The notes: generated by a model not told the origin, from the letters alone. 64,000 nucleotides of DNA from Phragmites australis (GCF_958298935.1 NC_084944.1:20057679-20121678); one strand, 5' to 3'. Positions 46,724-59,400 are shown, numbered from the stretch's first letter. Program-made: numbers and translations.

Positions 46724-47062
46724 GAAAGAGCACACTTGCATGCACGCTAAGCCACTCTAGGGGACATCTGACCTACGTTCTTGATGGTGACAATCTCAGG
46801 CACGGTTTGAACAGAGATCTTATCTTCAAGCCTGAGGATCACGCCGAAAACATAAGCAGATCGAGTTGGTTTATTCCATACAGAAATCTCCATAATTTGA
46901 TTAATCTCGCTCACATACAGAGAGAAAGAGAGAGAGAGTTAGATCAAGCATCATCAATTAGTAATATTTTACATAACCTGTCCTCCAGGAGAGGTGGCAA
47001 AGCTATTTGCAGATGCTGGTTTGATATGCATTACCAGTTTGATATCTCCGTTCAATTGTTCT
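46724..47062 (+). pseudogene. Captured APS kinase fragment (two exons)
   Basis: The exon from 46724 to about 46855 starts at TTTCAG|G and reads [10 protein letters not shown], then [15 protein letters not shown], then EDHAENI. This is the P-loop and substrate region of adenylyl-sulfate kinase. The next exon (46989 to about 47062, after TCCAG) reads [20 protein letters not shown], with a shifted end. APS kinase phosphorylates adenylyl sulfate to PAPS. The start of the P-loop, the end of the enzyme and the donor after ENI are lost. The retained intron shows DNA-level capture, next to CACTA sequence. Confidence 0.8.
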
Positions 47063-47356
47063 TGTTGACCGAAGACCATGAACAATGCTTTTTGCCTTGA
47101 GAAGAATCAGGTAACGAACTCCACGGGCTAATTGAAGGGTCGGTTTGCAAATAGCACCATTTGAAAACATGGTACCACCTGAACTCTGGAATGACTTGGT
47201 TATTGATGAACCTGCAGAGTTGTTCCTGAATTGCGTTGAATCTCTACAACATGAGCATACATATTTCCAGCTCGAGGTCCTGTAATTACCAGAATTGAAG
47301 AAATCAATCTATTTGAACATGAGTAGGAACTGAAAATTAATCATCCATATGTATAC

Positions 47357-49280
47357 CACTTACCTAAGCTTTGCTAATGGTACTATAATTGTTTTCGGTT
47401 CATCCTGTACGCCCGAAATGGATAGTGACGTCCTTTCCTCTTGACGTATCACACGTACACCTTGTACGTGTGTGCTCACTGCTGTGACGAAGTTGATTTC
47501 TGAGAAGACATTGACTTCTGAGCTTGTGCAGGTGCTACCGGCTTCTGAAGCGTGATAGGTAGTGGTGGCGAAGGGGTTGGAGATCTTCTTGGTAGCTGTG
47601 GAGGTGACAATGGAGGTGGAGATCTTCTGGGTGGCTGTGGAGGTGACGGCGGAGGAAGTGGAGATCTTCTGGGTGGTTGTGGAGGCGACGGTGGAGGAGG
47701 CGGAGATCATTTGGGTGCGTCCGATGACTCTGAACTAGACCCAGACTCGTCTGTGTCTTCGCCAAACAATAAGTCGCGCTTGCGCCATAGGACGTAATAG
47801 CCTACATTTTTTGAGATCCTCGTTTCCCCTGCCTCTCCAAGGTAATCCAGCTTACTTTTATGGTACTTGTGTATTACACTGTCCATGTGTACCCTGGCGT
47901 ATCCTTGTGGTATCAGACGACCGTTGAAATGTGTCCCTTCCGCCCATTGCTCAGCCAGACCCTTAGCCACCGTGGTGGGAACACCCAAGACTAGCACGAG
48001 AACCTGGCATGGTGTGTTTTCTATGATGTCGTCCATGGGGTGATGGATTAAGGCTTCTCCTAGAAGGTCCGTAGATGTGTAGGTGCTCCGGGGACGACCA
48101 TGGCTCGGCACCAAAGCATTATCTTCGACGACTAACAGCTCTTGCCTTGCTTGCTGCCTGGCTTGCTGCATAGCTGCATTATTTTGGTGTCTATCATCTG
48201 TCTCTCCTCTACAAGTTCTTCTTTTAGGAAGGCCAACATTTCTGACATATTTTCTTTTCTTCATTTCTTGTAAGTGTCAGCGTTTTGTTCGAATCCGACC
48301 TTCCAAGGCCTCAAACCTTTGCCGCGTGTGCGACTAGTGTGCTCCTTGTTTTCCAGTGCCAAGGTTAGCTCGTCGTTCTCTTTGTCTGCCTAGAAAGAGC
48401 CCTGGGAACACTAGACGTGGGCATCTCTAATCTTCTGCATGACTTCCAGCTCTCGTTTGCTTTTGAAGCATAAGCTTCCATCAGTCGCAAGAGTCACCCC
48501 ACTCCCATACAGGTAGTTCTTCGCTCGTGGAATCCACTCAGCCATCATAGGTATGACACCGCTTTTAGTTACGTTTTCTTCCATCTTCTCACACTCGTCA
48601 AGTTTCCTAACGTACCCGCGCGAGCTGGTTTTGTGAGGGTATAAGTTCTTCTGGATGTTGGCCTTGTTTGCTTCATTTATCTTTTTTGCTTCTTCAAATC
48701 TCTGCACTTCACAAAATCATTCCAAAAATCTTTCACCATCGGATAATCATCCGAGTCCAGTGTTCGCCCCTTCAAATGATAATCTCTGTACGATTTACCC
48801 TTAAAATTCTTAAAAATTCTGCCCATTATAACTAAGGCCTGATGCTTCTCCATGGTCATGTTGCATCCTTCATGGTACTCGAACTTTTGCGACAACTTGC
48901 CCACATGAAATTCTTGATGGTATCGGGAAATACCCACTTGTCACCTCGTTTGCCTCGCCAAGTTCTATAAGTGATTGTGACATGGTCCCTTACAAGACAT
49001 CCGCATGTTGTCTTGAACGGCCTGAGCAAATCTAAAGATTTTAGGGACTCCCCGGCCGAATCGATCTCCGTGATGACAAAACATCCCTCACGCATCTTGT
49101 TGGGACCTTGGTCACGCCTCGGTCCATCGGATGACTGACTACCTGGCACATTAGCGTCAGGTTGATTCAAGTCGAGGTATGCACTCGGGCTTCGCTCCTA
49201 ACCATCATCCGAGATTGGATCCCGGTCAAAGGAGGGGCCTTGTATCGGGGGGCACATCCGTGGGTGGTGACTTGATTTTG
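47357..49280 (-). pseudogene. CACTA TNPA-like (Ptta/En/Spm) gene remnant
   Basis: Minus-strand blocks in order are GDKWVFPDTIKNFMW (about 48960-48910), TMEKHQALVIMGRIFKNFKGKSYRDYHLK (48860-48780), a coiled region with ATDGSLCFKSKRELE (48707-48411), and VLVLVLGVPTTVAKGLAEQW..GETRISKNVGYYVLWRKRDLL (48264-47707), followed by low-complexity Ser/Thr/Pro sequence. This is the plant Ptta/En/Spm transposase-family protein found beside TNP2 in grass CACTA elements. Frameshifts separate the blocks. A TATA-like box and first-exon-like region lie upstream near 51.1-51.6 kb. Confidence 0.75.
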
Positions 49281-51090
49281 TACGAGCCATTCCAACATAA
49301 AAAAATTCCATGTATTCAAATTTCTTGCAACATCGACATTAGCATATATGACACATAATTGTGCATCATCAGTTGATAAAAAGAAAAAGCAGGGTGTCCT
49401 GCATGCAGTACCCTAAAGATCATTCTTTGTGCACTTTGCATGCTTAGCCAGCTTTATAATATTCACCACCAAAAGAAGTGATTAGGACCTTTCTCCCCCA
49501 CATGGAAAAGGGGAATCTAATTATAATTCCCAATGTCTTGTCCTAATATGTATACGGATGTGATGGTAGCAAGCAGCTAACATAACAGCAGCCGGTCAAA
49601 TTAGATTGGTAAATAATCACACAGAACTACTGCAGGAAATAGATTCACTTTCGGATTTTGGCAAACTGAGTTGGAATTGGCCTTAGAAGGCAACTCAATT
49701 TTTGGCTTGTTTCTATGGAATGCAGAAGCAAAAATCAAACCAAGATGGATTTTATGGATGTCCTACTACGTTCAACAGAAGGAAAGGTATGGCTCACACA
49801 ATTTCTGGGTGCAAAAGATAAATAGCAGGGCGAGTACTTTCCTTTCTTTTTTCACTTCATGCACAGCAGGGACAAAAACCTAACTTGGGTGCAAAGACTT
49901 GCTGGTGGTCCACAGAGACAACTAGCAGCCAAATGTAGATGGTGAACAGGGTTATCTGACAACCCTACTCATTGCTATGCTAAACAGATTGCAACCAAAA
50001 AATTGTGGGGCACACGTGCAGGGATTAGCCTAACATGACACATGATCACTTGACTAGCAACAATACACTATCACAACTTGGTGCAAAACATAGGACAACA
50101 ACGAAACTTGCACCAAAACACAAGAATTACTACTGGGCAAGAAAGAGATCCGAAAACAAGACTCAAATTATTGACCAGGTATTTAATTAAGCAAAATATA
50201 TCATGGATCCGAAAACAAGACTCAAATTATTGAACATTGATCGAAGCTTTTGTTAGGTATCTTTCTTAGGTCGACAACTATATTATCAATCTTTTTGATG
50301 GTCCACGCCCATCCATCAGTCATTGCTCTACAACCATCCAAAAGAAGCATGTTTTGTTCGAATCTTATAGGAAAACAACATAAGCAACTTTATAAAGTAA
50401 ATAGAATAATAGTCTGGCAACACACTATTATCCAAAAGTACTATTTTATTTAGCATAGCATTGTATTTCATTGACCAGGATAAATCATGCAACAATAGAC
50501 AAACATAGATAACATATCTGGATAATGGATACCGATCCAGAACCATATCATCCTAGCCTAACAAAAACTGCAAAAGTGCACATCGCACAGTTGGTATCAA
50601 ACAACATCTTAGTGACTTGAGGAGAAGCTAATTGTACAAATAAAATGGCCAACCAGAAAGAAATGCACAGAGGCAGATAAAACTCATCCCTTGACAACTC
50701 ATCACTTATCAGGTATTCACCTTAGTTAAGCAAGAAAGGTACTCCTTTTCTGCTACAACGTAACAAACCAAGTAATACACATATCTAGTTACATTTTTTT
50801 CTCCAAATCCGCCCAAATTAACAAGATGCAGTGGCGCAAATAAAGTTTTATTCTACAACAGAACCTCAAAACCCATAAGCAACTTTGTAAAACTCATAAG
50901 TAGATTAGTCTACATGCATTTTGTTCCACAGAAAGGTCCAATTTGCAACCTAAATATGTGTGCATGTTCCTACATAAGGTGGAGGACCCGAAGGCATCTA
51001 GCAACTGAACTCGAAGATAGTTACCATTTTCTTAGGTTAGATGGAGAATTCTAAAATGGAATCAACTCGTTGACCTAGAACACTAACGGA
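49281..51090. other. CACTA interior without recognisable genes
   Basis: AT-rich, intron-like DNA with no domain. A segment of about 30 bp (GATCCGAAAACAAGACTCAA..) at about 50147 recurs at about 50206. A phrase CATAAGCAACTTT.TAAA occurs near 50378 and 50874. I infer a long intron or intergenic part of the CACTA element. Confidence 0.45.
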
Positions 51091-51600
51091 AGCTAATTAC
51101 CAAACCCTAGGATGGTGTCCGCTCCGTGGGCAAGGGGGATGGCGTCGGCTCTGTGGGTGGCGTTGGCTCCAGGGACAGCGACGGGGACGGCGTCGGCTCC
51201 GTGGGGGGCTCCAGGGACAGGCGATGTTGGGGAGGCAGTGGGCCTCCACGGAGGGCGGTGTTGGGGATGGGGACAGGGATGGCGGGGAGGTGGTGTCAGG
51301 GACGGGAATGGTGGGGAGGTTGTGTTGGCGACGGGGACGAGGACGGGGACAGTGTTGGCTCCGTGGGCGGCTCCGGGGATGGTGGCATTGGGGAGGCAAC
51401 GGGCCTCCGCGGACGGCAGCATCGGGGACGGGGATGGGGACGGTGGGGAGGTGGCGTCGGCGACGGGGATGGCTGGGAGGCGGCATCAGTGACGGGGACG
51501 AGGACGGGGATGGCGGGCCCTGGGAACGACGACATTGGGGAGACAACGGGAATCGACAGGAGCGCAAAGGAGGAATGGAGAGGCTGCAGCTAAGTTTGGC
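51091..51600 (-). other. GC-rich first-exon-like block of the CACTA element
   Basis: The minus strand here encodes proline/serine-rich peptides in several overlapping frames (for example 51567-51097). The cause is irregular repeats of a GGGGACGGCGTCGG-type unit. It follows a TATA-like box on the minus strand, so it may be the transcribed leader or first exon of the TNPA-like gene. No domain is seen. Confidence 0.4.
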
Positions 51601-51608
51601 TTATATAG
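51601..51608 (-). promoter_or_regulatory. TATA-like box inside the CACTA subterminal region
   Basis: The minus strand reads CTATATAA, just inside the TATCAGTGCC repeats and upstream of the GC-rich block. This is where CACTA transposase promoters usually lie. Confidence 0.5.
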
Positions 51609-51609
51609 G

Positions 51610-52124
51610 GATAGAGTATCAGTGCCAGCTCTGTCTATCAGTGCCAGTTGTATAACCCAGCTGGCACTGATGCATGGACTATTAGTGCCGGTTGTAAAAT
51701 CAAGCTGGCACTGATACGATGTCGGGGAGGTAGTGAACGCCGGATGATCCGGCATGCACAGACTCCAAACGCCGGACCATCCGGTGTGTGTCATCCACAG
51801 CCAGTGTAAACAACGAAGCATCCGCTTTGTAGAAAGTATTAGATGTCGGACCATCTGGTGTGTGTCCTAACCTCGGAGCGTTCGATCTGCACGCGCGGAC
51901 CATATGGTGTGTGTCCTAACCTCAGAGCGTTCGATCTGCACACGCGGACCATCTGGTGTGTAGAGTATCAGTGACAGATGTGGTCTACAACCGACACTGA
52001 TACCAGTATCAGAGCTGGTTTTACAACTAAGCGGACACTGATGCTAGGGCTATTAGTGCCAGTTTTTTCCTATAACCGACACTGATATTGTTTTCCTTTT
52101 TTTTGACAAAACATTTTGTTGTAT
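51610..52124. repeat. CACTA subterminal repeats in the middle of the complex
   Basis: Direct and inverted TATCAGTGCCAGCT motifs at 51615-51720 and 51965-52090 flank a block with repeated GCCGGACCATCCGG.GTGTGTC units (51740-51960). At 52112-52124 ATTTTGTTGTATAT resembles the terminus ATTTCTGTTGTAGTG. This suggests a CACTA end here, meaning two nested or adjacent elements rather than one. Confidence 0.6.
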
Positions 52125-54040
52125 ATCTAGGTCTATAATTTATTGTATATTAGGTAATTTATTGTCACGTCCCAAAAATGCTAATTGCTTGGTTAAGCGT
52201 CGCATAGTCATCGTTGCATGTGGTTATGTGTGCTTGACTATTGAGTTTGTTTGGGCCTGCTTCAAAAATCCACTAGAGTTGGTTTAGAGCTCTTTGGTAA
52301 AGCCCTAGATGCTTTGGCAAAGAAAGGAAATGGAAGGAGGGAACACTTAGAAAATTTCAGCAAAAGAAACCCCTCGCGGTCTGACTGAGACCCATGCCGG
52401 TCTGACCGCCAGCCATGTAGAGGATCACTTAAGAGGCCAACCGGTCTCCCTCTCTTGCCTCTCTCTCATTTCACCTTCTCTTCTCCCTCTCTCCATCAAA
52501 CCGTAGAGGTGAGGGAGTGATCCATTCGTCACGATCCAAGGTCGGAGATCGGAGGTGGGAACCCCCACGAGGTTCCCAGAGGATTTCCCCAAGTCTTCCC
52601 CCTCTTCTCCCCGCTGGATTTGCTTCCCCAACCATTTCTCCCTCCGCGAGCACGTTCAACTTTCGGAAGCCAAATCCGAGTATCAAGGCGTTCTTGAGGC
52701 AAAGTGATCCAATACAAAGTTTCCCTACGCCAAGTTGAACATCTCCATGCCATCTTTCCATTGTTTCCTAGCTCGATCCGGTCGTCGTTTTGGGTTTTGC
52801 AGGGAAACACATTTTCAACCCTAGATATAGATCTACTTTTAGGGTTTTACGTGTTCGGGTCGTGCATGGTGTTCGAACGACCACGTAAAACGTTCACCTA
52901 GCACTAGGGAGTACATTGGTGCCCTTCATCGTTGAAGGCTTTGCCGGAATCCTCGCCGGCGACCTTGCAAAGGTTCTGCTGGCAGGTCTGGTGGTCTGAC
53001 CGCTGCTCAGGTTAGTCTGACCGCCAGTAGGTCGGTGGAAAAGATCAGTCAGCCACCAAATTCAAAGTCAGATCGCCACTAGGGCCGGTCTGACCGTTGG
53101 TGGGCGGTCTGACCGCCGGCTCAACTTCAGTTAGACCGCCAGAGGCTAAAACCTACTGCAATCCGACGGTCTGACCGCCACCCCAAGGCCAGTCTAACCG
53201 CCAGCCTATTGAAGCTAGATACACTTAGGTTAGCTTATCCGGGGTTTCAAACTTCGGAACCCTAATCCATTGGCAGCCTTTTCCAAATGTTTTCGAACCT
53301 CGACGCTCTAGTATATCTTGAGCATGCATCATATGTGCACTTTTCCATCATTTGTTTGTTTATGCTATGCATTCTTATTTCATTTAGAGAATGTTGCATC
53401 GACGGTTCAAGCGAGCGAGGGCGACCCCGAGGCACCTAACTTTTGTGAGTTGTGTGCGGGTAGCTTCAGGCAATCGACAGAGCAGCAAGGCAAGCATCTA
53501 AGCATATTGAACCCTTGTGTTAAATTGAATGAAGTCAAAATGTGATAAATTATGCTTATGTATGTTTGCATGTTTAGCGAGTCGATATAGGGTAAAATGG
53601 GTACAACCTATGTTGAATTGCATATCCTCTATCTTGAATTGTTGATTATCCTTATCCTTGTCGGCTCAATAATATTGTTGATGTCTAGCTTAAGGGTTGT
53701 TCGACATGCTTAGCAATGCATAGGTTCTCGGTAGAAGTCGAGCGACGGTGATGACGTTGTTCGCGAGCCTAGGGCTACTTAATTGTTGTTCACAACTACA
53801 TGATAATGTTGAGATGGTTGGATGAGTTGTGAGTATGAGACGAGATGTGGGCGGTGCTAGGGGTGTTTTCTGCTCAGGAGGAGTCCTCGGGGCAGTTTGG
53901 GATGGGAACCTAGACACCGTAGATCGCTTTGCATCATTTAAGCACCGTCCGTCGGTGCCGTTTTCTTTAGCACTTACCGTACTCACCACATGCTGATCTA
54001 ATGGTACGGCAAGCTGAATCCCTTTGTAGCTGTGATCATT

Positions 54041-55278
54041 ATCCCAACTCGTATTAGCTATCGAAAGCCGTACTTACTTTCCCGCTTTCCACGTTCTCTG
54101 CACGGAAGTCTATTCCAATAAATAAGCTTTCCACCAAAAAAACAGAATGCAGGGAATGACCTTAAGCTTCCATACGTAAGAGAAATTCAGACCACCTTCC
54201 TCATTAAATGGCTGGCAGAACTCCCTGTATACTTCCTTCATCCTAATCGTTAGATTGAATAGAAGACCCCCATGTCAAAGTATCAGAACAAATGCTTCCC
54301 CCTGGGTGAAAGGAAAGGGGCCGCCATTCTCTTTCTTTCCTCAATCGTTCCGATCATTTATCTCATTCCCTTTTGTTTTTTTGGGGCCCCGGGTTGGTTC
54401 ATTTCCTCCTCCTATCTACGCAATTACAAAACCTCTGCAGTTTTGAAAGATTCCTCCGCATGACGATGGTCCTGGCTGACCTCTCAAGCATCCATCTATA
54501 TTAACTTTCATCCACCCAGGAGCTTTTGCAAAGAGCTTATTGAACTCCAAACATTATCTTATTTTTATATTGTTAGAATAACCCGCTAATTAGATAGGGG
54601 CCTAGCCAATAAGAGAGCGCCGGCCACTGTTTCCGACCGATAGGGCAAACAAGCATGGGACGGATGGAGTAGGCATGGAGAAAGCAAGGGTTAGGATTGA
54701 GTAGGATTGAGAAAGCAAGCAAGAAGACCAGGCCCGAGCGACTGTTTACCAAAAACACAGGTCTCCGCAAAGTTGTAAGACCATGTATGGGGGCTGACGC
54801 CTGCCCAGTGCCAGAAGGTCAAGGAAGTTGGTGAACTAATGACAGGGAAGCCGGCAACTGAAGCCCCGGTGAATGGCGACCGTAACTCTCATAGAGAGAA
54901 CATCACTGACGCATTCAGGGCTCTGCAGTTGAAGCGTTCCTACCATCCATATATAGGGAATCCACACCGTCGGCTTGTCGATCTGGGATCACCCAGGAGA
55001 CAAGGGGTTTTATTCGTTCTTTGAGCAAAAAGATAAAGATCAGATAGTTAGACACAATTTGCCTCTTTCTTAGTCCTATTTTTTTTGCTACATTTATGTT
55101 GTGCCAATCCAACAAAAGCCCTTATTTTATTTCCTTTTTGTATCTAATTGGTTTTCTTACCATTGTATTTCCATTGACAAAGGTCTTCCGGTGTCTTAAT
55201 CCCGGATCCTGCTAGTTCCACCTCCACTGCTCCTGTGGTTCTGAACGAGATTCTTGCTGTCTCAGTGGCCACGAAAGA
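54041..55278. other. Foreign patch in LTR E: LINE pieces plus organellar DNA
   Basis: LTR homology stops at TGTGATCATT (54040) and resumes at GGCCTGAACATCG (55279) without an obvious target duplication. The minus strand of 54041-54255 reads like a LINE zinc-binding domain (FSYVWKLKVIPCILFFWW). The minus strand of 54476-54545 resembles the following RNase H start (APGWMKVNIDA). Positions 54725-54886 are a large-subunit rRNA segment. Other pieces (54260-54470 and 54890-55278) look non-nuclear in style but are unassigned. The join is consistent with capture of several fragments during break repair. Confidence 0.65.
54725..54886 (+). rRNA. Fragment of organellar large-subunit rRNA (nuclear insertion)
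   Basis: The sequence GACTGTTTACCAAAAACACA, then GTATGGGGGCTGACGCCTGC, and GAAGCCCCGGTGAA is the highly conserved 23S/26S core of bacterial-type large-subunit rRNA. It is present in plastid and mitochondrial rRNA, not in cytosolic 25S. The TGAACTAATGACAGGGAAG variant makes me favour mitochondrial, but I cannot exclude plastid. It is only about 160 bp, with substitutions, so it is a pseudogene piece. Confidence 0.8.
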
Positions 55279-56172
55279 GGCCTGAACATCGACGTTGTGA
55301 GCGGGTGAGCTTGTAGAGGTATCTAGTTTGCTTCGGGAGTAGTTCTAGATATCCCCACACCGAGCGATGCACGATCCAAATGGTTGGGGCTTATTAGGAA
55401 AGGTTGTCACGAGTACCCCCTTGTGTGCACTTTAGCGGGTGGCACAAGCCGAATGGTCCTCATGTCATGTGGGTAAAGGAGTATCCCCCTGCAGGGTGTA
55501 AAAACATTTCAAAATGCCGCGCTCTTGGTCATGAGCATGCTTCTGTTCATTTGCATTGGTCGTAGAGTTTTCGATTTTGGTTTGGTTGCTATGGTATGTT
55601 GGTATGAGGATGAGATGGTTCTTTACAGTTATTTTTATGATGGTTCTTTTTACATGTATGTTCACATGGAGGATTGCAAGGTAGAATGGTAGGTTTGGTT
55701 ATTTCTAGGTGCTCTCACATACGTGTCTAGGTTGCTTACCGCATATGAGTTTTACTTAACCATGTGGCCTACTCTTGCTAACATCCAAATGCATAATCCT
55801 TGGAGTCGAGCTATTTATACGTGTTGTATATGGATTAAGTCTTGTGAGTACCTTCGTACTCACGCTGCTCTTTTAGGTACTGCTGGTGAGGAAGAGACGG
55901 TGTTCGGCTACTTCGTGCCCGCCGGCGATGGCGACGGGCAAGAGTAGTTCATCCTATTGATGTAAATGGTTGCATGACTAAAGACTTGTAATATAACTTT
56001 AATTACTTGCTCTTTATTAAGCCTTGTTAGGATGTGTTATGTTGAATAAGGCATGTGTTCTGATCTTGGACACAAAACACGTGCTAGGACTACCGGAGCG
56101 GTATTCTGCTTAATCGTTGAAGTCGTGATTAAGAAAATGATCTTGGGCACAAAACACGTTCCTTACATTTAT

Positions 56173-56446
56173 TTTATATTAGGTTTATAATTTGTGTAGT
56201 ACATATTCATTACATGTAATTAAAGCATAACAAAATCTTTTTACTTAATAGAAATTAAGGAATATTCTTAGTAGATATGAATTAGATCTATAACTTTCAT
56301 ACTATAGCTTTATTTGTACTCATTAAGGCATAAATGATAGTTGTAAACTTTTGACTTAATACAAAATAAAGCATATTCTTACTTAATACATGTCCTTGAT
56401 ACAAATTACAGTGAATCTTGAATTAATTATTACATCAAAGCTGCTT
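56173..56446. other. CACTA interior left of TNP2, no gene seen
   Basis: AT-rich DNA containing TTTATATTAGGTTTATAATTTG, which resembles the short stretch on the other side of solo LTR E (52120-52160). It is the 3' non-coding part of the TNP2-like gene. Confidence 0.5.
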
Positions 56447-59400
56447 TCATTTAACGATTATAGCTTCATTATGATCGCGGCGTATGTAGGTAGGTTCCTC
56501 AGTTGCGTCAATGAGAGGCAGGTCGATATTCTCTCCGAAAGGACGCATGTCGTCGAATTGATTGTAGTCTTCCTCAACGACGATATCCTCAACACTGACA
56601 ATCTTTCTTTTTCCTTGAAGAACCACATGGCATTCCTCCTTGTTAAGTGGGTCCGTGTCCTTTACAAAGAAGACTTGAGTAACATCTTTGGCAAGCACGA
56701 ATGGTTTTTCTCTGTATCTGACGAGTTTGAGGTTGACGGAAGTCATACCGTACTTTTCGGTATTCACTCCACCTGGGAGTCTGACCCATTGGCACCGGAA
56801 TAAGGGGATCTTCAACTGTTCTCCATATTGAAGCTCCCAAATCTCCACTATGAATCCATAGTAGGTCTCCCTGTTTCCATGGCGGTCATAGGCATCAATA
56901 CGGACACCGCTATTTTGGTTAGTGCTCTTGTTTTCCAATCCTCTGACTTTGTTGGATTTGTGGACCGTATCATTTGCACATGCTTATTGACATACAGGTC
57001 CACTATAATTGATTGTTGCAAAACTGCGAAATGTGCTTGGGTGAATGAACAATAATCGTTGGAACGGACTGTATTATGACCTAGTGTCCCTTTCCCCTTA
57101 AGCCTTCCCTCATGGCGAGATACAGGCTTACCAATTGCTTTCGGATCCATGTAGTTGACGGCAAACTCAATGACCTCCTCCGTTCCCCAGCCTTGGGCCA
57201 TGCAACCTTCCAGCCATCCTCGGTTACAAACATATTTTTTCATAACTACCATGAACCTTTTGAAAGGATACATCTGATGCAGAAACACGGGGCCAAGGTA
57301 CTTTATCTCATGCACAATGTGAACAGTGAGATGGGGCATTATGTCAAAAAATGATGGAGGAATTATTCTCAAGCTAGCATATAGTATGGACCACGTCTTC
57401 CTTCAGCTTTGTTAGTTTGCTCGAATCGATGACCTTCTGTGAAATTGCATTGAAAAATGAACATAATTTTATGATTGGGTCTCAGACCTTATCCGACAGA
57501 ATACCTCTAATTGCAACTGTAAACAACTGTATCATCATCATGTGACAATCATGGGACTTCATGCCAACTAACTTCAAAGTTTTCATGTTCACTAATCTCT
57601 TTACATTAGAGGAGTAATCGGTCGGAACTTTGATTCCATGCAAGCAACTGCACAAGCTGATCTTCTCTTCATTGCTTAGGGTGTAGTAAGCCGTGGGAAG
57701 TTCATTTGCCCCGTTGCGTGGGATTTTAGGATGCAGAATTTTTCTTAGCTTCATATCTTCCAGGTCCAACCATGCATTGAGTGTATCTTTTGTTTTGCCA
57801 GGTATGTCTAGTAAGGTACCAATCAAGCTGTCAAACACGTTCTTCTCCACATGCATGACGACGATTGCGTGGCGGACCATCAAGTAGGTTCCAAAAAATT
57901 GATCTCTTCTTAAACATAGGAGTAAGTTTTCCAGCTGGGAATGTTGTACTGCCTTTCCCCTTTCCAATGACAACTCTAAGATTCTTTTCCATATTATATA
58001 CATGCTCCCCAGTGTGAACCTTCAGAGCTCGATGAGTCTCCACTGTCCCGTGAAAAGCACTTTTATTCCTGCGGTACGGGTGATCCGAGCGCATAAACCT
58101 ACGGTGACCCATGTAGACCATTTTCTGATAGTTCTTCAGCCACAACCCCCCTATTTCATCCAAGCACCATATACATCCATTGTATCCTTTTAAAATCTTT
58201 CCTGATAGGTTAGCAAGAGTAGGCCAATCTTGGATCGTTACGAACAGTATTGCACGTAGGGTGAAATGGTCATGTTTGTATTCATCCCACACCCGTACGC
58301 CATCTTTCCATAGTAGAAGGAGATCATCAAGCAATGGTTGGAGATACGCATCGATATTGTTGCCAGGTTGATTCTGCCAACTGATTAGCAAATGTCATAA
58401 GGAACGTCCGCTTCATACACACCCAATATGGAAGGTTGTAGATACAGAGAGTCAGGGGCCAAGTGCTATGACTATTGCTCATGTTGTCGAAAGAATTCAT
58501 CCCATCCATACTCAACCCGACCTTATATTCCTCACTTCAGCTTTGAATTCCTTGTATTTTATATCGAAGTTCCTCCATTGCATTCCATCAGCAGGGTGTC
58601 TAAGCATTCCGTCTTTCTTGCGCCCTTCAGCATGCCATCACATCAACTCGGCATTAGCTTTGTTGGGAAACAATCACTTCAGACGGGAGATTATAGGAAA
58701 TACCAAACCATCTTAGCGGGGGTTTTTTTATCCTTACTCTTCTCCCCTACGTCATCGCTATTGATATCGTGAACATTGTGCTTGTACCGTGATGCACTGC
58801 AAATGCGACACGCTTCCAAGTCTTCATCTCCGTTGCGAAACAACATGTAATCATTTTGACATGCACGTATTTTCTCTACTTCCAACCCCAACGGGCAGAC
58901 AATCTCCTGCCATGGTACGTGTTTTTAGCAACTCATTAGCCTTTGGAAGCAAGTCCCTCAAGAATCATAACAACTCATTGAAGCCCTTATCAGACTAACC
59001 ATTGCTAGACTTCATTTGCAGCAATGTCAGCACAACATGCAGCTTGTTGTGCTCTTTCTTACAGCCCGGGAACACCGGTGTTTTATAGTCCTCCATCATG
59101 CGTTGGAACTTTTTGTGTTGCCTATCACTGGTGAAGTCTCCCTCCGCATTGCGCAACATTTCGGCTAGGTCATCATCATCGTTGCCGACAAAAGTATCTT
59201 CGAACGCCGACATATCGATGTCTTCGTCAGCCGTCATATCGTTGCCTTCGTCTTCCTCGACTGTGGGCTGCTCTTCATGCACAACGTCCTCATGTTCACC
59301 GTGCTTGGTCCAGTGGATATAGCTAGGCTTGAAACCCCTGCCAAACAAGTGTGCACGGATCTGCTCTATGCCTGAGAACTGCTTCTCATTATTGCAATCA

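Larger units (their letters stand above)
52163..56167 (+). mobile_element. Gypsy solo LTR, copy E, with perfect target duplication and internal patch
   Basis: It starts TGTCACGTCCC and ends CGTTCCTTACA, flanked by TTTAT at 52158-52162 and 56168-56172. Without the foreign patch at 54041-55278 it is about 2.77 kb. Its U3 differs from copies A-C and carries repeats of GGTCTGACCGCC (52375-52400 and 52985-53205). The 3' part (from about 53380) matches the family. It lies inside CACTA DNA, so it inserted after that element. Confidence 0.92.

Noticed and set aside
51097..51655. Long Gly- or Pro-rich frames on both strands
   Set aside because: Irregular repeats of a GGGGACGG-type unit open all frames; at most an untranslated leader or first exon of the CACTA gene.
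54725..54886. Functional rRNA gene
   Set aside because: Only about 160 bp of a ~3-kb rRNA, with substitutions, inside a retrotransposon LTR.
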